Positions 1-5,243 of a stretch of 5,906 nucleotides of DNA are shown in pieces. The stretch's first letter is position 1. Every line of letters starts with the position of its first letter. The translations under genes and the position numbers were made by a program. The stretch is from contig JAFOEH010000344.1 in assembly GCA_017380275.1 (NCBI GenBank), positions 1 through 5,906 on the forward strand, read 5' to 3'. This DNA comes from Alistipes sp. (GTDB lineage: Bacteria > Bacteroidota > Bacteroidia > Bacteroidales > Rikenellaceae). The notes under the pieces were generated by a model that saw only the letters and a list, made by a program, of their open reading frames with translations, searched no databases and was not told the DNA's origin.

Positions 1-59
1 AGACTGCTTGCAGGCTTTGCCGAGCCGATGCGGTGAAAAGACGCGTATGCGGATTAACT
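1..59. other. Unassigned left edge, no supported gene
   Basis: This stretch precedes the first repeat module and I cannot assign it. One plus-strand frame is open from base 2 to a TAA at 65-67 (21 codons, ending MRINFF), so it could be the tail of a gene that starts outside the window. It is too short to support, and the last codons already lie in sequence shared with the repeat at 2881-2926. It may equally be the outer part of the repeat module. I see no RNA gene or promoter here. Confidence 0.3.
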
Positions 60-102
60 TCTTCTAAAATATCTGTATCAGCAAGCTGTTTTACAAAGGT
101 AG

Positions 103-174
103 ATTCCAATCATTTTTGCAGAGGAGGCTATTTCCGTATCAGGCAACTAATCCTCTGCAAAAATGTGGAATGAC
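103..174 (-). repeat. Long hairpin with conserved CCTGATAC loop, copy 1
   Basis: On the minus strand the hairpin starts with GTCATTCCACATTT and ends with AAATGATTGGAAT. These arms pair as ATTCC/GGAAT and CATTT/AAATG, separated by an asymmetric bulge (A on one side, ATT on the other). Inside is a perfect 10-bp stem, TTGCAGAGGA with TCCTCTGCAA (plus 116-125 and 151-160). The 25-base loop contains CCTGATAC (136-143). The inner stem is unrelated in sequence to those of the other two copies but is perfectly complementary. It has no U-tract directly after it, so it is not a textbook intrinsic terminator. Confidence 0.85.
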
Positions 175-270
175 GTAATTTATTAATTCTCAATTTTGAA
201 TTTTGAATTTTGAATTGCATCATCTGCCGCCCACCACGTTCAGTAGCGGGGGTAGCAGGCGGTTGGGGAG

Positions 271-285
271 CACCCCTTAGGGGTG
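271..285 (-). other. 6-bp hairpin with TAA triloop spanning the deoR-type stop codon
   Basis: CACCCC and GGGGTG form a perfect 6-bp stem around a TAA loop. On the minus strand this TAA (277-279) is the stop codon of the repressor gene, and the CAC CCC codons for the final His-Pro form the 5' arm. No T-tract follows, so a terminator role is unproven. It occupies the same place in the repeat module as the 3094-3108 hairpin. Confidence 0.7.
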
Positions 286-1053
286 AACTATGGTAACTTC
301 AATCCCTCGCTGCTCCAGAGCCTCCAGAACGTGGGCGGGGATGCCGCTGTCGGTGATGATCTGATCGACATCATCGATGGGGCAGATGCGGCTGAAGCCG
401 CGACGACCAAACTTCGACGAGTCGCACAGCACGATGATCTTCTCCGCTGCCGCAATCATCACGCGGTTCAGGTTGGCCTCCAGCAGGTTAGTCGTCGAGA
501 GACCATACTCGGGGTCGAGTCCGTCCACGCCGATGAAGAGCTTGCTGCCGGCGAAGTTTTCCAGCTGACGCTCGGCATCGCAACCCACGGCCGAGAGCGA
601 TGTGCTGCGCACCAGTCCGCCGAGCTGGATGACCTCGATGTCGCGGTTGGCCGATAGCACCGATGCCACGTTCAGCGCCGAGGTGATGACCGTCAGGCGG
701 CCCCCCGTCTCGTCGGTGTTGATCTCGCGGGCGAAGTATTGCACGGTGGTTCCCGAGGCGATGATGATCGAGTCGTTGGGCTCGATGAGCTTCACCGCTT
801 CGCGTGCGATGGCGGTCTTCTCGGCGGGGAACTGATGCTCCTTGACATTTACGTCGCGGTCGTTGATGTAGGGGCTGAGCTTGATGGCCTTGCCGTGGGC
901 GCGGTAGAGGAGGTTGTTCTTCTCGAGAATCGAGAGATCCTTGCGGATGGTAACCTCCGATACATTGAGCAGCGTCGAGAGCTCCGTGACGCTCACTTGG
1001 CCCTTGGCCTCGAGCTGGCGGGTGATGAATTCGTGACGTTCGTTGATGTTCAT
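277..1053 (-). CDS. DeoR/GlpR-family transcriptional repressor
   Basis: This encodes a 258-residue regulator, a usual length for DeoR-family proteins. An N-terminal winged helix-turn-helix occupies about residues 5-58, with the recognition region around NVSEVTIRKDLSILEK (30-45) and the wing near YRAHGKA. The C-terminal DeoR sensor domain, which binds a phosphorylated sugar or polyol in characterised members, shows SGTT (100-103), the QLGG segment (143-146), GVDG (175-178) and the typical DSSKFGR motif (211-217). Start ATG is at 1051-1053; the next residues, NINERHEFI, match the usual family opening. It is divergent from glpT, and the shared region carries a palindrome at the glpT start site, so control of glpT, possibly with glycerol 3-phosphate as inducer, is the best guess. 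Orthology to GlpR is not proved by sequence; other sugar-phosphate regulators of this family look alike. The stop codon lies inside a hairpin of the downstream repeat. Confidence 0.93.
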   Translation of the reverse strand: MNINERHEFITRQLEAKGQVSVTELSTLLNVSEVTIRKDLSILEKNNLLYRAHGKAIKLSPYINDRDVNVKEHQFPAEKTAIAREAVKLIEPNDSIIIASGTTVQYFAREINTDETGGRLTVITSALNVASVLSANRDIEVIQLGGLVRSTSLSAVGCDAERQLENFAGSKLFIGVDGLDPEYGLSTTNLLEANLNRVMIAAAEKIIVLCDSSKFGRRGFSRICPIDDVDQIITDSGIPAHVLEALEQRGIEVTIVHP

Positions 1054-1078
1054 TTAGATGGATTTTTTGTTCTGGTGG

Positions 1079-1112
1079 TAAAGGTAAGAAAAAAGGCGTA
1101 AAAACTTGACAA
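1079..1112 (-). promoter_or_regulatory. Possible promoter of the DeoR-type gene
   Basis: On the minus strand TACCTTTA (1079-1086) resembles the Bacteroidota -7 element TAnnTTTG except for the last base. A TTG lies upstream at 1110-1112. The 23-bp gap is longer than usual. The -7 element sits 25 bp before the start codon. It overlaps the upstream part of the glpT promoter, so the two could be regulated together. Confidence 0.4.
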
Positions 1113-1136
1113 TCTTTTGTAATAATATTATTTTTG
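1106..1136 (+). promoter_or_regulatory. glpT promoter (Bacteroidota type)
   Basis: TTG at 1106-1108 and TATTTTTG at 1129-1136 match the Bacteroidota -33/-7 consensus with a 20-bp gap. Transcription would start a few bases downstream, near 1143, giving a leader of roughly 75 bases that is AT-rich and has no clear Shine-Dalgarno sequence, as is common in this phylum. Confidence 0.7.
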
Positions 1137-1149
1137 TTTCGATACGAAA
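1137..1149. promoter_or_regulatory. Candidate repressor operator (TTTCG-ATA-CGAAA)
   Basis: This is a perfect 5+3+5 inverted repeat directly abutting the glpT -7 element and covering the expected transcription start. The TTCG...CGAA core resembles operators known for GlpR and other DeoR-family repressors. Binding by the divergent regulator here would block glpT. The match is by eye and the site is short. Confidence 0.55.
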
Positions 1150-1153
1150 AAAA

Positions 1154-1215
1154 ATTTCTTGTTAATTTGCGAGAAATAGAAAATAATTTGTTAATTTTAC
1201 ATTCCCAAACGGGAA
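1154..1215. promoter_or_regulatory. glpT leader with inverted and direct repeats
   Basis: Three small elements lie in the putative leader. ATTTCT (1154-1159) and AGAAAT (1172-1177) are inverted around TTGTTAATTT. The decamer TTGTTAATTT occurs twice, at 1159-1168 and 1188-1197, 29 bp apart. TTCCC-AAAC-GGGAA (1202-1215) is a perfect 5-bp hairpin ending one base before the first ATG. They may be secondary operators or a translation-control hairpin, but AT-rich DNA produces such repeats easily. Confidence 0.35.
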
Positions 1216-1216
1216 A

Positions 1217-2644
1217 ATGATTAAGCCTATGCTCGAATTTTTCAACCCGCCTGCGGCACGTCCGCAAATCGCGGCCGACAAGGTAGATGCCGAGTATCGC
1301 CGTATGCGTCTGAAGGTTTTTCTTGGTGCATTTTTTGGCTACGCAGCCTACTATCTGGTCCGCAAGAATCTTTCACTCGCAGCCCCCGGAATGATGGCCG
1401 ACGGCCTGCTCGACAAGGAGACAGCCGGTTTCGCTATGGCCGGAATCCCCATCGCTTACGCCTTCAGTAAGTTTCTGATGGGTAGCCTTTCAGACCACTC
1501 CGACGCCCGCAAGTTCCTGGTCGTGGGACTCATCATCGCCTCTTCGGTGATGGCCGCCGTGGGATTGATTCCCTACTCGGCGTCGATTGCCGTCAATGGT
1601 GGTATTCTGTTCGCCTTTATGCTGGCTGTGGGATGGCTCTCGGGTATGGGTTGGCCCCCGTGCGGACGCATTATGGCGCATTGGTTCTCGCAGAACGAGC
1701 GTAGCTTCAAGATGTCGATCTGGAACTGCTCGCACAACGTGGGTGGCGGCTCGCTCGGATTGCTCGTTTCGGGCGGAATAGTGATTTTCGCTTCGATGGG
1801 TATCGCGGAGAGCTGGCGCGCGGCATTTATCTTCCCCTCGGTGGTGGCTATCCTCTTTGCCGCCTTCTGCTGGTGGACGCTGCGCGATAGACCCGAGGCT
1901 TGCGGTCTTCCGTCGATCGAGGAGTACCGCCAGGACTACACCAGCCGCAAGGCTGCCGAGGGCGAGGAGACGTCGATCCCGTTCAAGCGTCTGTTCGTTG
2001 AGTATGTATTTAAGAATCATCTGCTTTGGATGATCGCCATAGCCAACGTGTTTGTCTATTTCATCCGCTACGGCATCAGCGACTGGGCGCCCACCTACTT
2101 GCAGGATATGCAGATTATGTCGGCCTCGGAGAGCCGCGTGGCATTCTCGCTGTTTGAGTATGCGGGTATCCCCGGCACGATCATCTGCGGATGGCTCTCG
2201 TCGCGCTTCTTCCAGGGACGCTGCGCACCGGTCAATGTGATCTATATGTTGATGGTGTTGGTTGGAATTTTGTGCTACTGGCAGGCTGAGGCTGTGGCCG
2301 CGGTGTTCGGTGGCGAGCAGGCACTCTCGATGGTGGTATTCTTCTCGCTCGGACTGACGGGATTTGCCGTCTATGGTCCTATCGCGCTGATCGGTATTCA
2401 GGCGCTGAGCTTCGTGCCGAAGAATGCGGCAGGTACGGCTGCGGGATTTGTAGGATTGTTTGGCTACCTGCTGGGCGATGCTCTTCTGTCGAAGATCGTC
2501 GTGGGTCAGGTGGCAGGCTCTGACTTGGGTTGGGGCGTAACGTTCTGGATGTTTACGGTGGGATGCGTCGTGGCGACGCTCATCTGCGCCGTAACTTGGA
2601 AAAAGGAACTTCGTGTAATGCGCGAGCGCGCAACACAAAGATAA
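1217..2644 (+). CDS. glpT: Glycerol-3-phosphate:phosphate antiporter GlpT
   Basis: This is an inner-membrane major facilitator transporter of 475 residues that imports glycerol 3-phosphate in exchange for inorganic phosphate. It follows E. coli GlpT almost motif for motif: FGYAAYYLVRKN (40-51), YAFSKFLMGSLSD (81-93), GMGWPPCGR (143-151), WNCSHNVGGG (169-178), RDRPEACGLPSIEEY (223-237), YFIRYGISDW (281-290), EYAGIPGT (314-321) and AAGTAAGFVGLFGYL (404-418). The substrate-site arginines (R49 and R284, matching E. coli R45 and R269) and the translocation histidine (H173, E. coli H165) are kept. About 12 membrane segments fit the hydrophobic pattern. UhpC/UhpT-like hexose-phosphate carriers are the alternative, but these motifs favour GlpT. 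Two starts are possible: ATG 1217, or ATG 1229, which gives the MLEFFNPP opening that aligns with the E. coli N-terminus. It stands alone, with no glpQ or glpK beside it, and ends at a strong terminator. Confidence 0.95.
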   Translation: MIKPMLEFFNPPAARPQIAADKVDAEYRRMRLKVFLGAFFGYAAYYLVRKNLSLAAPGMMADGLLDKETAGFAMAGIPIAYAFSKFLMGSLSDHSDARKFLVVGLIIASSVMAAVGLIPYSASIAVNGGILFAFMLAVGWLSGMGWPPCGRIMAHWFSQNERSFKMSIWNCSHNVGGGSLGLLVSGGIVIFASMGIAESWRAAFIFPSVVAILFAAFCWWTLRDRPEACGLPSIEEYRQDYTSRKAAEGEETSIPFKRLFVEYVFKNHLLWMIAIANVFVYFIRYGISDWAPTYLQDMQIMSASESRVAFSLFEYAGIPGTIICGWLSSRFFQGRCAPVNVIYMLMVLVGILCYWQAEAVAAVFGGEQALSMVVFFSLGLTGFAVYGPIALIGIQALSFVPKNAAGTAAGFVGLFGYLLGDALLSKIVVGQVAGSDLGWGVTFWMFTVGCVVATLICAVTWKKELRVMRERATQR

Positions 2645-2742
2645 GAGAAAGTACGAAGCATCTGCCCAATACGGGGTTTGTGGATTTTCCTTGTTGTCAT
2701 TAAGGGCTGATGCAGAGTGCTTTATAGGTCGGTTTTTTTGTG

Positions 2743-2780
2743 CTCCCCCCGCCCAGAAATGGGTGGGGGGAGGTTGTTTT
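2743..2780 (+). terminator. Rho-independent terminator of glpT
   Basis: A 13-bp stem, CTCCCCCCGCCCA with TGGGTGGGGGGAG (one G-T wobble), closes on a GAAA tetraloop (2756-2759). GTTGTTTT follows (2773-2780). It starts 98 bp after the glpT stop. A separate T7 run at 2733-2739 precedes it. The region 2645-2742 shows nothing else of note. Confidence 0.8.
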
Positions 2781-2800
2781 CAGGCGTAACGCCTGTTTTG
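2781..2800 (+). terminator. 6-bp hairpin with TAA loop and TTTTG tail
   Basis: CAGGCG and CGCCTG pair around TAA, followed by TTTTG. It could be a second, weaker terminator for glpT directly behind the main one. It is also the left end of the large inverted element: its counterpart at 3094-3108 on the other strand has the same design, with the fourth stem pair swapped from G-C to C-G. Confidence 0.6.
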
Positions 2801-2847
2801 CAGAATGCAGAATTCAAAATTCAAAATTAATACCTAATAAGCACGTC

Positions 2848-2880
2848 ATCCCCCGACTTGCGGAGCAAGGCGATGGGGAT
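2848..2880. repeat. Bulged hairpin at the left end of the copy 2 core
   Basis: ATCCCC (2848-2853) pairs with GGGGAT (2875-2880). After CG/CG pairing and an AT bulge, CTTGC-GGA-GCAAG (2857-2869) forms a perfect inner hairpin. The flanking ACGTCATCCCC mirrors the ACGTCATTCC end of the long hairpin, so the core 2843-2999 is bounded by related inverted ends. No equivalent hairpin is obvious beside copies 1 and 3. Confidence 0.65.
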
Positions 2881-2926
2881 CATCTACTAAAATATCGGTA
2901 TCAGCAAACTTTTTTCACAAAGGTAG

Positions 2927-2997
2927 ATTCCAATCATTTTCACATAGACACTACCATAGTATCAGGTGGGCAATATGATGTGAAAATGTGGAATGAC
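2927..2997 (-). repeat. Long hairpin with conserved CCTGATAC loop, copy 2
   Basis: The outer arms GTCATTCCACATTT and AAATGATTGGAAT (minus strand) are identical to those of copy 1, with the same bulge. The inner stem here is only TCACAT/ATGTGA (2940-2945 and 2978-2983), unrelated to the other copies. CCTGATAC lies in the loop at 2959-2966. As in copy 1, the minus-strand sequence continues with CTACCTTTGT and then GCTGATACnGATATTTTAG (down to about 2888). TACCTTTG (2918-2925) fits a Bacteroidota -7 element, but no TTG lies at the right distance, so I do not call a promoter. Confidence 0.85.
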
Positions 2998-3089
2998 GTA
3001 ATTTATTAATTCTACATTTTGAATTCTGCATTTTGAATTGCATCTTCTGCCGCCCACAACGCTCGAAAGCGATGTAAGCGCGCGGTAGC

Positions 3090-3108
3090 AAAACAGCCGT
3101 TACGGCTG
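3090..3108 (-). terminator. Hairpin terminator of the DUF4954 gene
   Basis: On the minus strand CAGCCG-TAA-CGGCTG (3108 down to 3094) is followed by TTTT (3093-3090), 12 bp after the stop codon. The stem is short and the T-tract only four bases, so termination may be partial. The hairpin doubles as the right end of the large inverted element. Confidence 0.6.
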
Positions 3109-3120
3109 ATTTTGCATTTT

Positions 3121-5100
3121 TTAAGCGGGCAGCCGATTAAGCAACTCCTCGCCGAGGGCACTCTTCTGCTCGATGTGGTCGAGCGTGGCGCGCACAAAGG
3201 GGTTGCTCTCGAAGTCGCCACGCACCTGCTCGAAGTCCATATCCTTCTCGGCGCGCGTGCCGTCGGCACCAAATCCCGTGCGTGAGGCGAGCGAGAACTC
3301 CTTGCGGGCATCCTCATAGACCATCCTGTCGAGCCCAACGACAGCCTCGCGCCACTCATTGACGATGCGTCTTATGTCGTCGGCCGTAATTCTCTCGGGA
3401 TCAATACCATAGAACTCCTCGATGTGGTCGTAAACCCACGTCCACTCATACTCATAATAGCGCTCGTGCATCACCTGCCACTCGGCATTTATCAACCTGA
3501 GCCGATTCAGCTCGCCGCTCTCAATAGCCTCCAGCACGCGATCGACCTCGCTCTTCGGGGCGATAAGGCCCGACAGATCAACCCACTCACCTCGGCCAAC
3601 CTCAATCGTGGGGCGCAGTCGGTGGCGGATGGTCTCATCGTCGGGCAGGGCCACGCCCTCCAGACGCTTGATGATGGAGTTGCCCATAAACTTATGCACC
3701 GCCGTGCGGTAGTAGTCGATGCCCTTGCGCAGGGCCGAGTTCTTGATCTTGGCGCTGTGGAACGAGTACTCGTCCGAGAGCTCGCCGCTGACCGCGCGCA
3801 GGTTGCGCAGCAGCTCCAAGCCCTTGAGCATCTTCTGCACGGTGTAGGGACTCAGCAGGTTAAAGTTGATGCAGTCCAGTCGGTTAGGGTCGTTGCGGCC
3901 GTCGCGCACGGGCCACTTCTTCACGTCGCGTATCGTGCCCACCGAGCGCAGGTTCACGCCCGGCGCCAAGTATGTCGTGTTGTTCTGCTCGATAAGGTAC
4001 GAGAAGGGGAGATTGGTAGTGTCGGAGTGGCTGGTGTGGCGGCCCATAACCAGCGAGAAGGCTCCCACGCGGGCAGGCCAGAGGATGTAGGAGTTGGAGG
4101 TTGTCTTCGCTCCGCGCTCGAGCGTGCCCTGATGTATGGGGCCGAGCTTATACATATGGTTGCTCTGGTTCGAGCCCGAGCCGGCATTCATAAACGAGAA
4201 CATACCCGCAATGAGCAGCGTCGATTTGTGGTGCGTGACGGTGTAAGGCCCCGCGAAGATGGCGCAGGCCTCGCCATTCTCGCCCTGACAGTTGCTGAAG
4301 AAGAGCGAGTCGGAGGCCGAGTAGTTGTGGCCTATCTTGCAGGCCTGCCCCACGAAGCAGCGCGCGAGCGTAGCACCCTCATCGACGCTCGAGCCGCTCG
4401 AGATGATCACATCGTCGCAGATCACGCCGTCGCCGATGTGGATGGGCGCAGCCGCATTGGAGTTCAGCGAGCAGTTGCGCAGACGTGCCGCGCCGCTGAT
4501 GGTGCAGCAATCCCCCACGCGAACATCGCGCACAAGGCCGACGTTGGTGATGTGTACATCCTCGCCGATGGTGCCGACCGCGGAGGAGTATTTCTCTGTG
4601 TAGTAATCGGTTATCTCCTTCAGACGGGACTTCAGCTCGGGGCGGTGGCGGTAGAGCGCCATAACATAGGCCATGTGTGCCGAGAGTTTGTCGTTGATAT
4701 AGACCTCGCGGCCGCCCGTCTCGTTCAGCACATTTACAGCCACGCCATTGCCGAACGACGACCGCCCCTCGACGTAGATTTGATTGACGTTGCGGATGAT
4801 CGATGAGCGGCCGATGCGGTAGTTGGCTATGTAGTTGTGGATGTTCTCGATAAGGCAGTCGTCGGCCACATCGACATTGTGCAGCGTGGCGTTGCGGATG
4901 CCCGCGTGGCGACAGACGCCACCCGCGAGAGTGAATGAGCGGTTGAAGCAGCCCAAGCGCACATCGCCCGAGAAGGCGACGTTGCGGATGTGCTCGGGCG
5001 AGAAGGCTGGCGCGACCATCACGCGCTGCCAATCCTCGGCAGTGCAGCCGTTGGCCTCGAGAGCAGAGATCTGCGAGGCGGTAAGATTAATATGTGTCAT
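3121..5100 (-). CDS. DUF4954 family protein with beta-helix (hexapeptide-like) fold
   Basis: I recognise this as a member of the uncharacterised DUF4954 family, known mainly from Bacteroidota; at 659 residues it has the family's usual length. Residues about 40-115 and 175-255 show regularly spaced short hydrophobic strands (for example VHITNVGLVRDVRVGDCCTI and PIHIGDGVICDDVIISSGSS), the pattern of left-handed beta-helix proteins such as sugar acyltransferases and the GlmU C-terminus. A very conserved-looking block follows at 255-385, including HNYSASDSLFFSNCQGENGE and GSGSNQSNHMYKLGPIHQG, rich in His, Asn, Ser and Cys, which suggests an active or ligand site. The C-terminal 250 residues are mainly helical and charged. 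There is no signal peptide or membrane segment, so it is probably cytoplasmic. The ATG at 5098-5100 is chosen; a TTG at 5119-5121 would lie inside the promoter. It has its own promoter and terminator. A sugar-nucleotide or acyl-transfer role is only a fold-based guess. Confidence 0.9.
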   Translation of the reverse strand: MTHINLTASQISALEANGCTAEDWQRVMVAPAFSPEHIRNVAFSGDVRLGCFNRSFTLAGGVCRHAGIRNATLHNVDVADDCLIENIHNYIANYRIGRSSIIRNVNQIYVEGRSSFGNGVAVNVLNETGGREVYINDKLSAHMAYVMALYRHRPELKSRLKEITDYYTEKYSSAVGTIGEDVHITNVGLVRDVRVGDCCTISGAARLRNCSLNSNAAAPIHIGDGVICDDVIISSGSSVDEGATLARCFVGQACKIGHNYSASDSLFFSNCQGENGEACAIFAGPYTVTHHKSTLLIAGMFSFMNAGSGSNQSNHMYKLGPIHQGTLERGAKTTSNSYILWPARVGAFSLVMGRHTSHSDTTNLPFSYLIEQNNTTYLAPGVNLRSVGTIRDVKKWPVRDGRNDPNRLDCINFNLLSPYTVQKMLKGLELLRNLRAVSGELSDEYSFHSAKIKNSALRKGIDYYRTAVHKFMGNSIIKRLEGVALPDDETIRHRLRPTIEVGRGEWVDLSGLIAPKSEVDRVLEAIESGELNRLRLINAEWQVMHERYYEYEWTWVYDHIEEFYGIDPERITADDIRRIVNEWREAVVGLDRMVYEDARKEFSLASRTGFGADGTRAEKDMDFEQVRGDFESNPFVRATLDHIEQKSALGEELLNRLPA

Positions 5101-5118
5101 AACTAACCTATTTGACTG

Positions 5119-5147
5119 CAAATATATAAAAAATGATTTAATTCAAA
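5119..5147 (-). promoter_or_regulatory. Promoter of the DUF4954 gene
   Basis: On the minus strand TATATTTG (5119-5126) matches TAnnTTTG exactly, with TTTG upstream at 5144-5147 across a 17-bp gap, slightly short. Transcription would begin around 5112, leaving a leader of about a dozen bases before the ATG at 5100. This position argues against the upstream TTG start, which would overlap the -7 element. Confidence 0.6.
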
Positions 5148-5159
5148 ATCAAGAAATAA

Positions 5160-5232
5160 GTCATTCCAATCATTTCCGCAGGGTATCTGACTTTGTATCA
5201 GGGAGCTAACCCTTGCGGAAATGTGGAATGAC
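5160..5232 (-). repeat. Long hairpin with conserved CCTGATAC loop, copy 3
   Basis: This is the most complete fold: GTCATTCC/GGAATGAC (8 bp), the A versus ATT bulge, CATTT/AAATG (5 bp), then a CCGC-GGGT/ACCC-GCGG inner stem with a small bulge (5176-5184 and 5209-5218). CCTGATAC is in the loop (5195-5202). Unlike copies 1 and 2 it has no TAA-loop hairpin module, AATTTTG repeats or CTACCTTTG extension around it, so this 73-bp hairpin is probably the minimal unit. It starts 12 bp after the clpB stop and lies between clpB and the DUF4954 promoter, where it could end or stabilise clpB mRNA. Confidence 0.88.
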
Positions 5233-5243
5233 ATTATACTGTT

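Larger units (their letters stand above)
60..285 (-). repeat. Structured intergenic repeat module, copy 1
   Basis: Read on the minus strand, this module has the same order of parts as the right half of the 2780-3110 element. First comes a 6-bp hairpin with a TAA triloop (271-285), then TGCTACC, a GTGGGCGGCAGA block, ATTCAAAAT-type repeats (three AATTTTG units on the plus strand at 192-212), ACGTCATTCC, the large hairpin (103-174), CTACCTTTGT, and GCTGATACnGATATTTTAG near 66-84. Shared blocks are nearly identical, while stems and spacers differ. No ORF fits. It lies directly downstream of the deoR-type gene and overlaps its last codons. The nature of the element (MITE/REP-like DNA or 3'-UTR structure) is inferred; the repeat itself is directly visible. 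Confidence 0.8.
2780..3110. repeat. Large nested inverted-repeat element, containing module copy 2
   Basis: Reading inward from both ends the same parts appear in the same order: a 6-bp hairpin with TAA loop followed by TTTTGC (2781-2801 plus; 3089-3108 minus), GCAGAA, ATTCAAAAT-type repeats, TTAAT, and ACGTCATyCC (2843-2852 plus; 2990-2999 minus). The right arm has an additional block of about 40 bp around 3045-3088, itself able to fold through CGCT-CGAA-AGCG (3060-3071) flanked by ACA/TGT. The centre holds two different hairpins, 2848-2880 and 2927-2997. No coding capacity is credible. It fills most of the gap between the convergent glpT and DUF4954 genes. Confidence 0.75.

Noticed and set aside
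103..171. Long hairpins as integron attC sites
   Set aside because: The bulged, covarying hairpin form is reminiscent, but there are no GTTRRRY-type core sites, no cassette genes and no integrase in view.
192..212. AATTTTG tandem units as a CRISPR or other array
   Set aside because: Three 7-bp units directly joined without spacers; simple AT-rich repeats that recur in the second module.
2918..2925. TACCTTTG (minus strand) inside the repeat, also at 94-101, as an outward promoter
   Set aside because: The -7 box fits, but no TTG lies about 20 bp upstream in either copy, and copy 2 would only drive transcription antisense to glpT.
2740..3009. An 89-codon plus-strand open frame downstream of glpT
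   Set aside because: It runs through the glpT terminator and both repeat hairpins. Its similarity to a frame near position 60 is just the DNA repeat, and it has no promoter or protein-like composition.
3424..4806. A 460-codon open frame antisense to the DUF4954 gene
   Set aside because: Long antisense frames are expected opposite GC-rich genes with biased codon use. The minus-strand protein is clearly the real one, and the antisense product is compositionally skewed (His/Arg/Val/Ala-rich) with no domain.
5098..5121. TTG start extending the DUF4954 protein by seven residues
   Set aside because: The TTG overlaps the probable -7 promoter element, and the ATG at 5098-5100 gives the MTHINLTASQI opening expected for the family.
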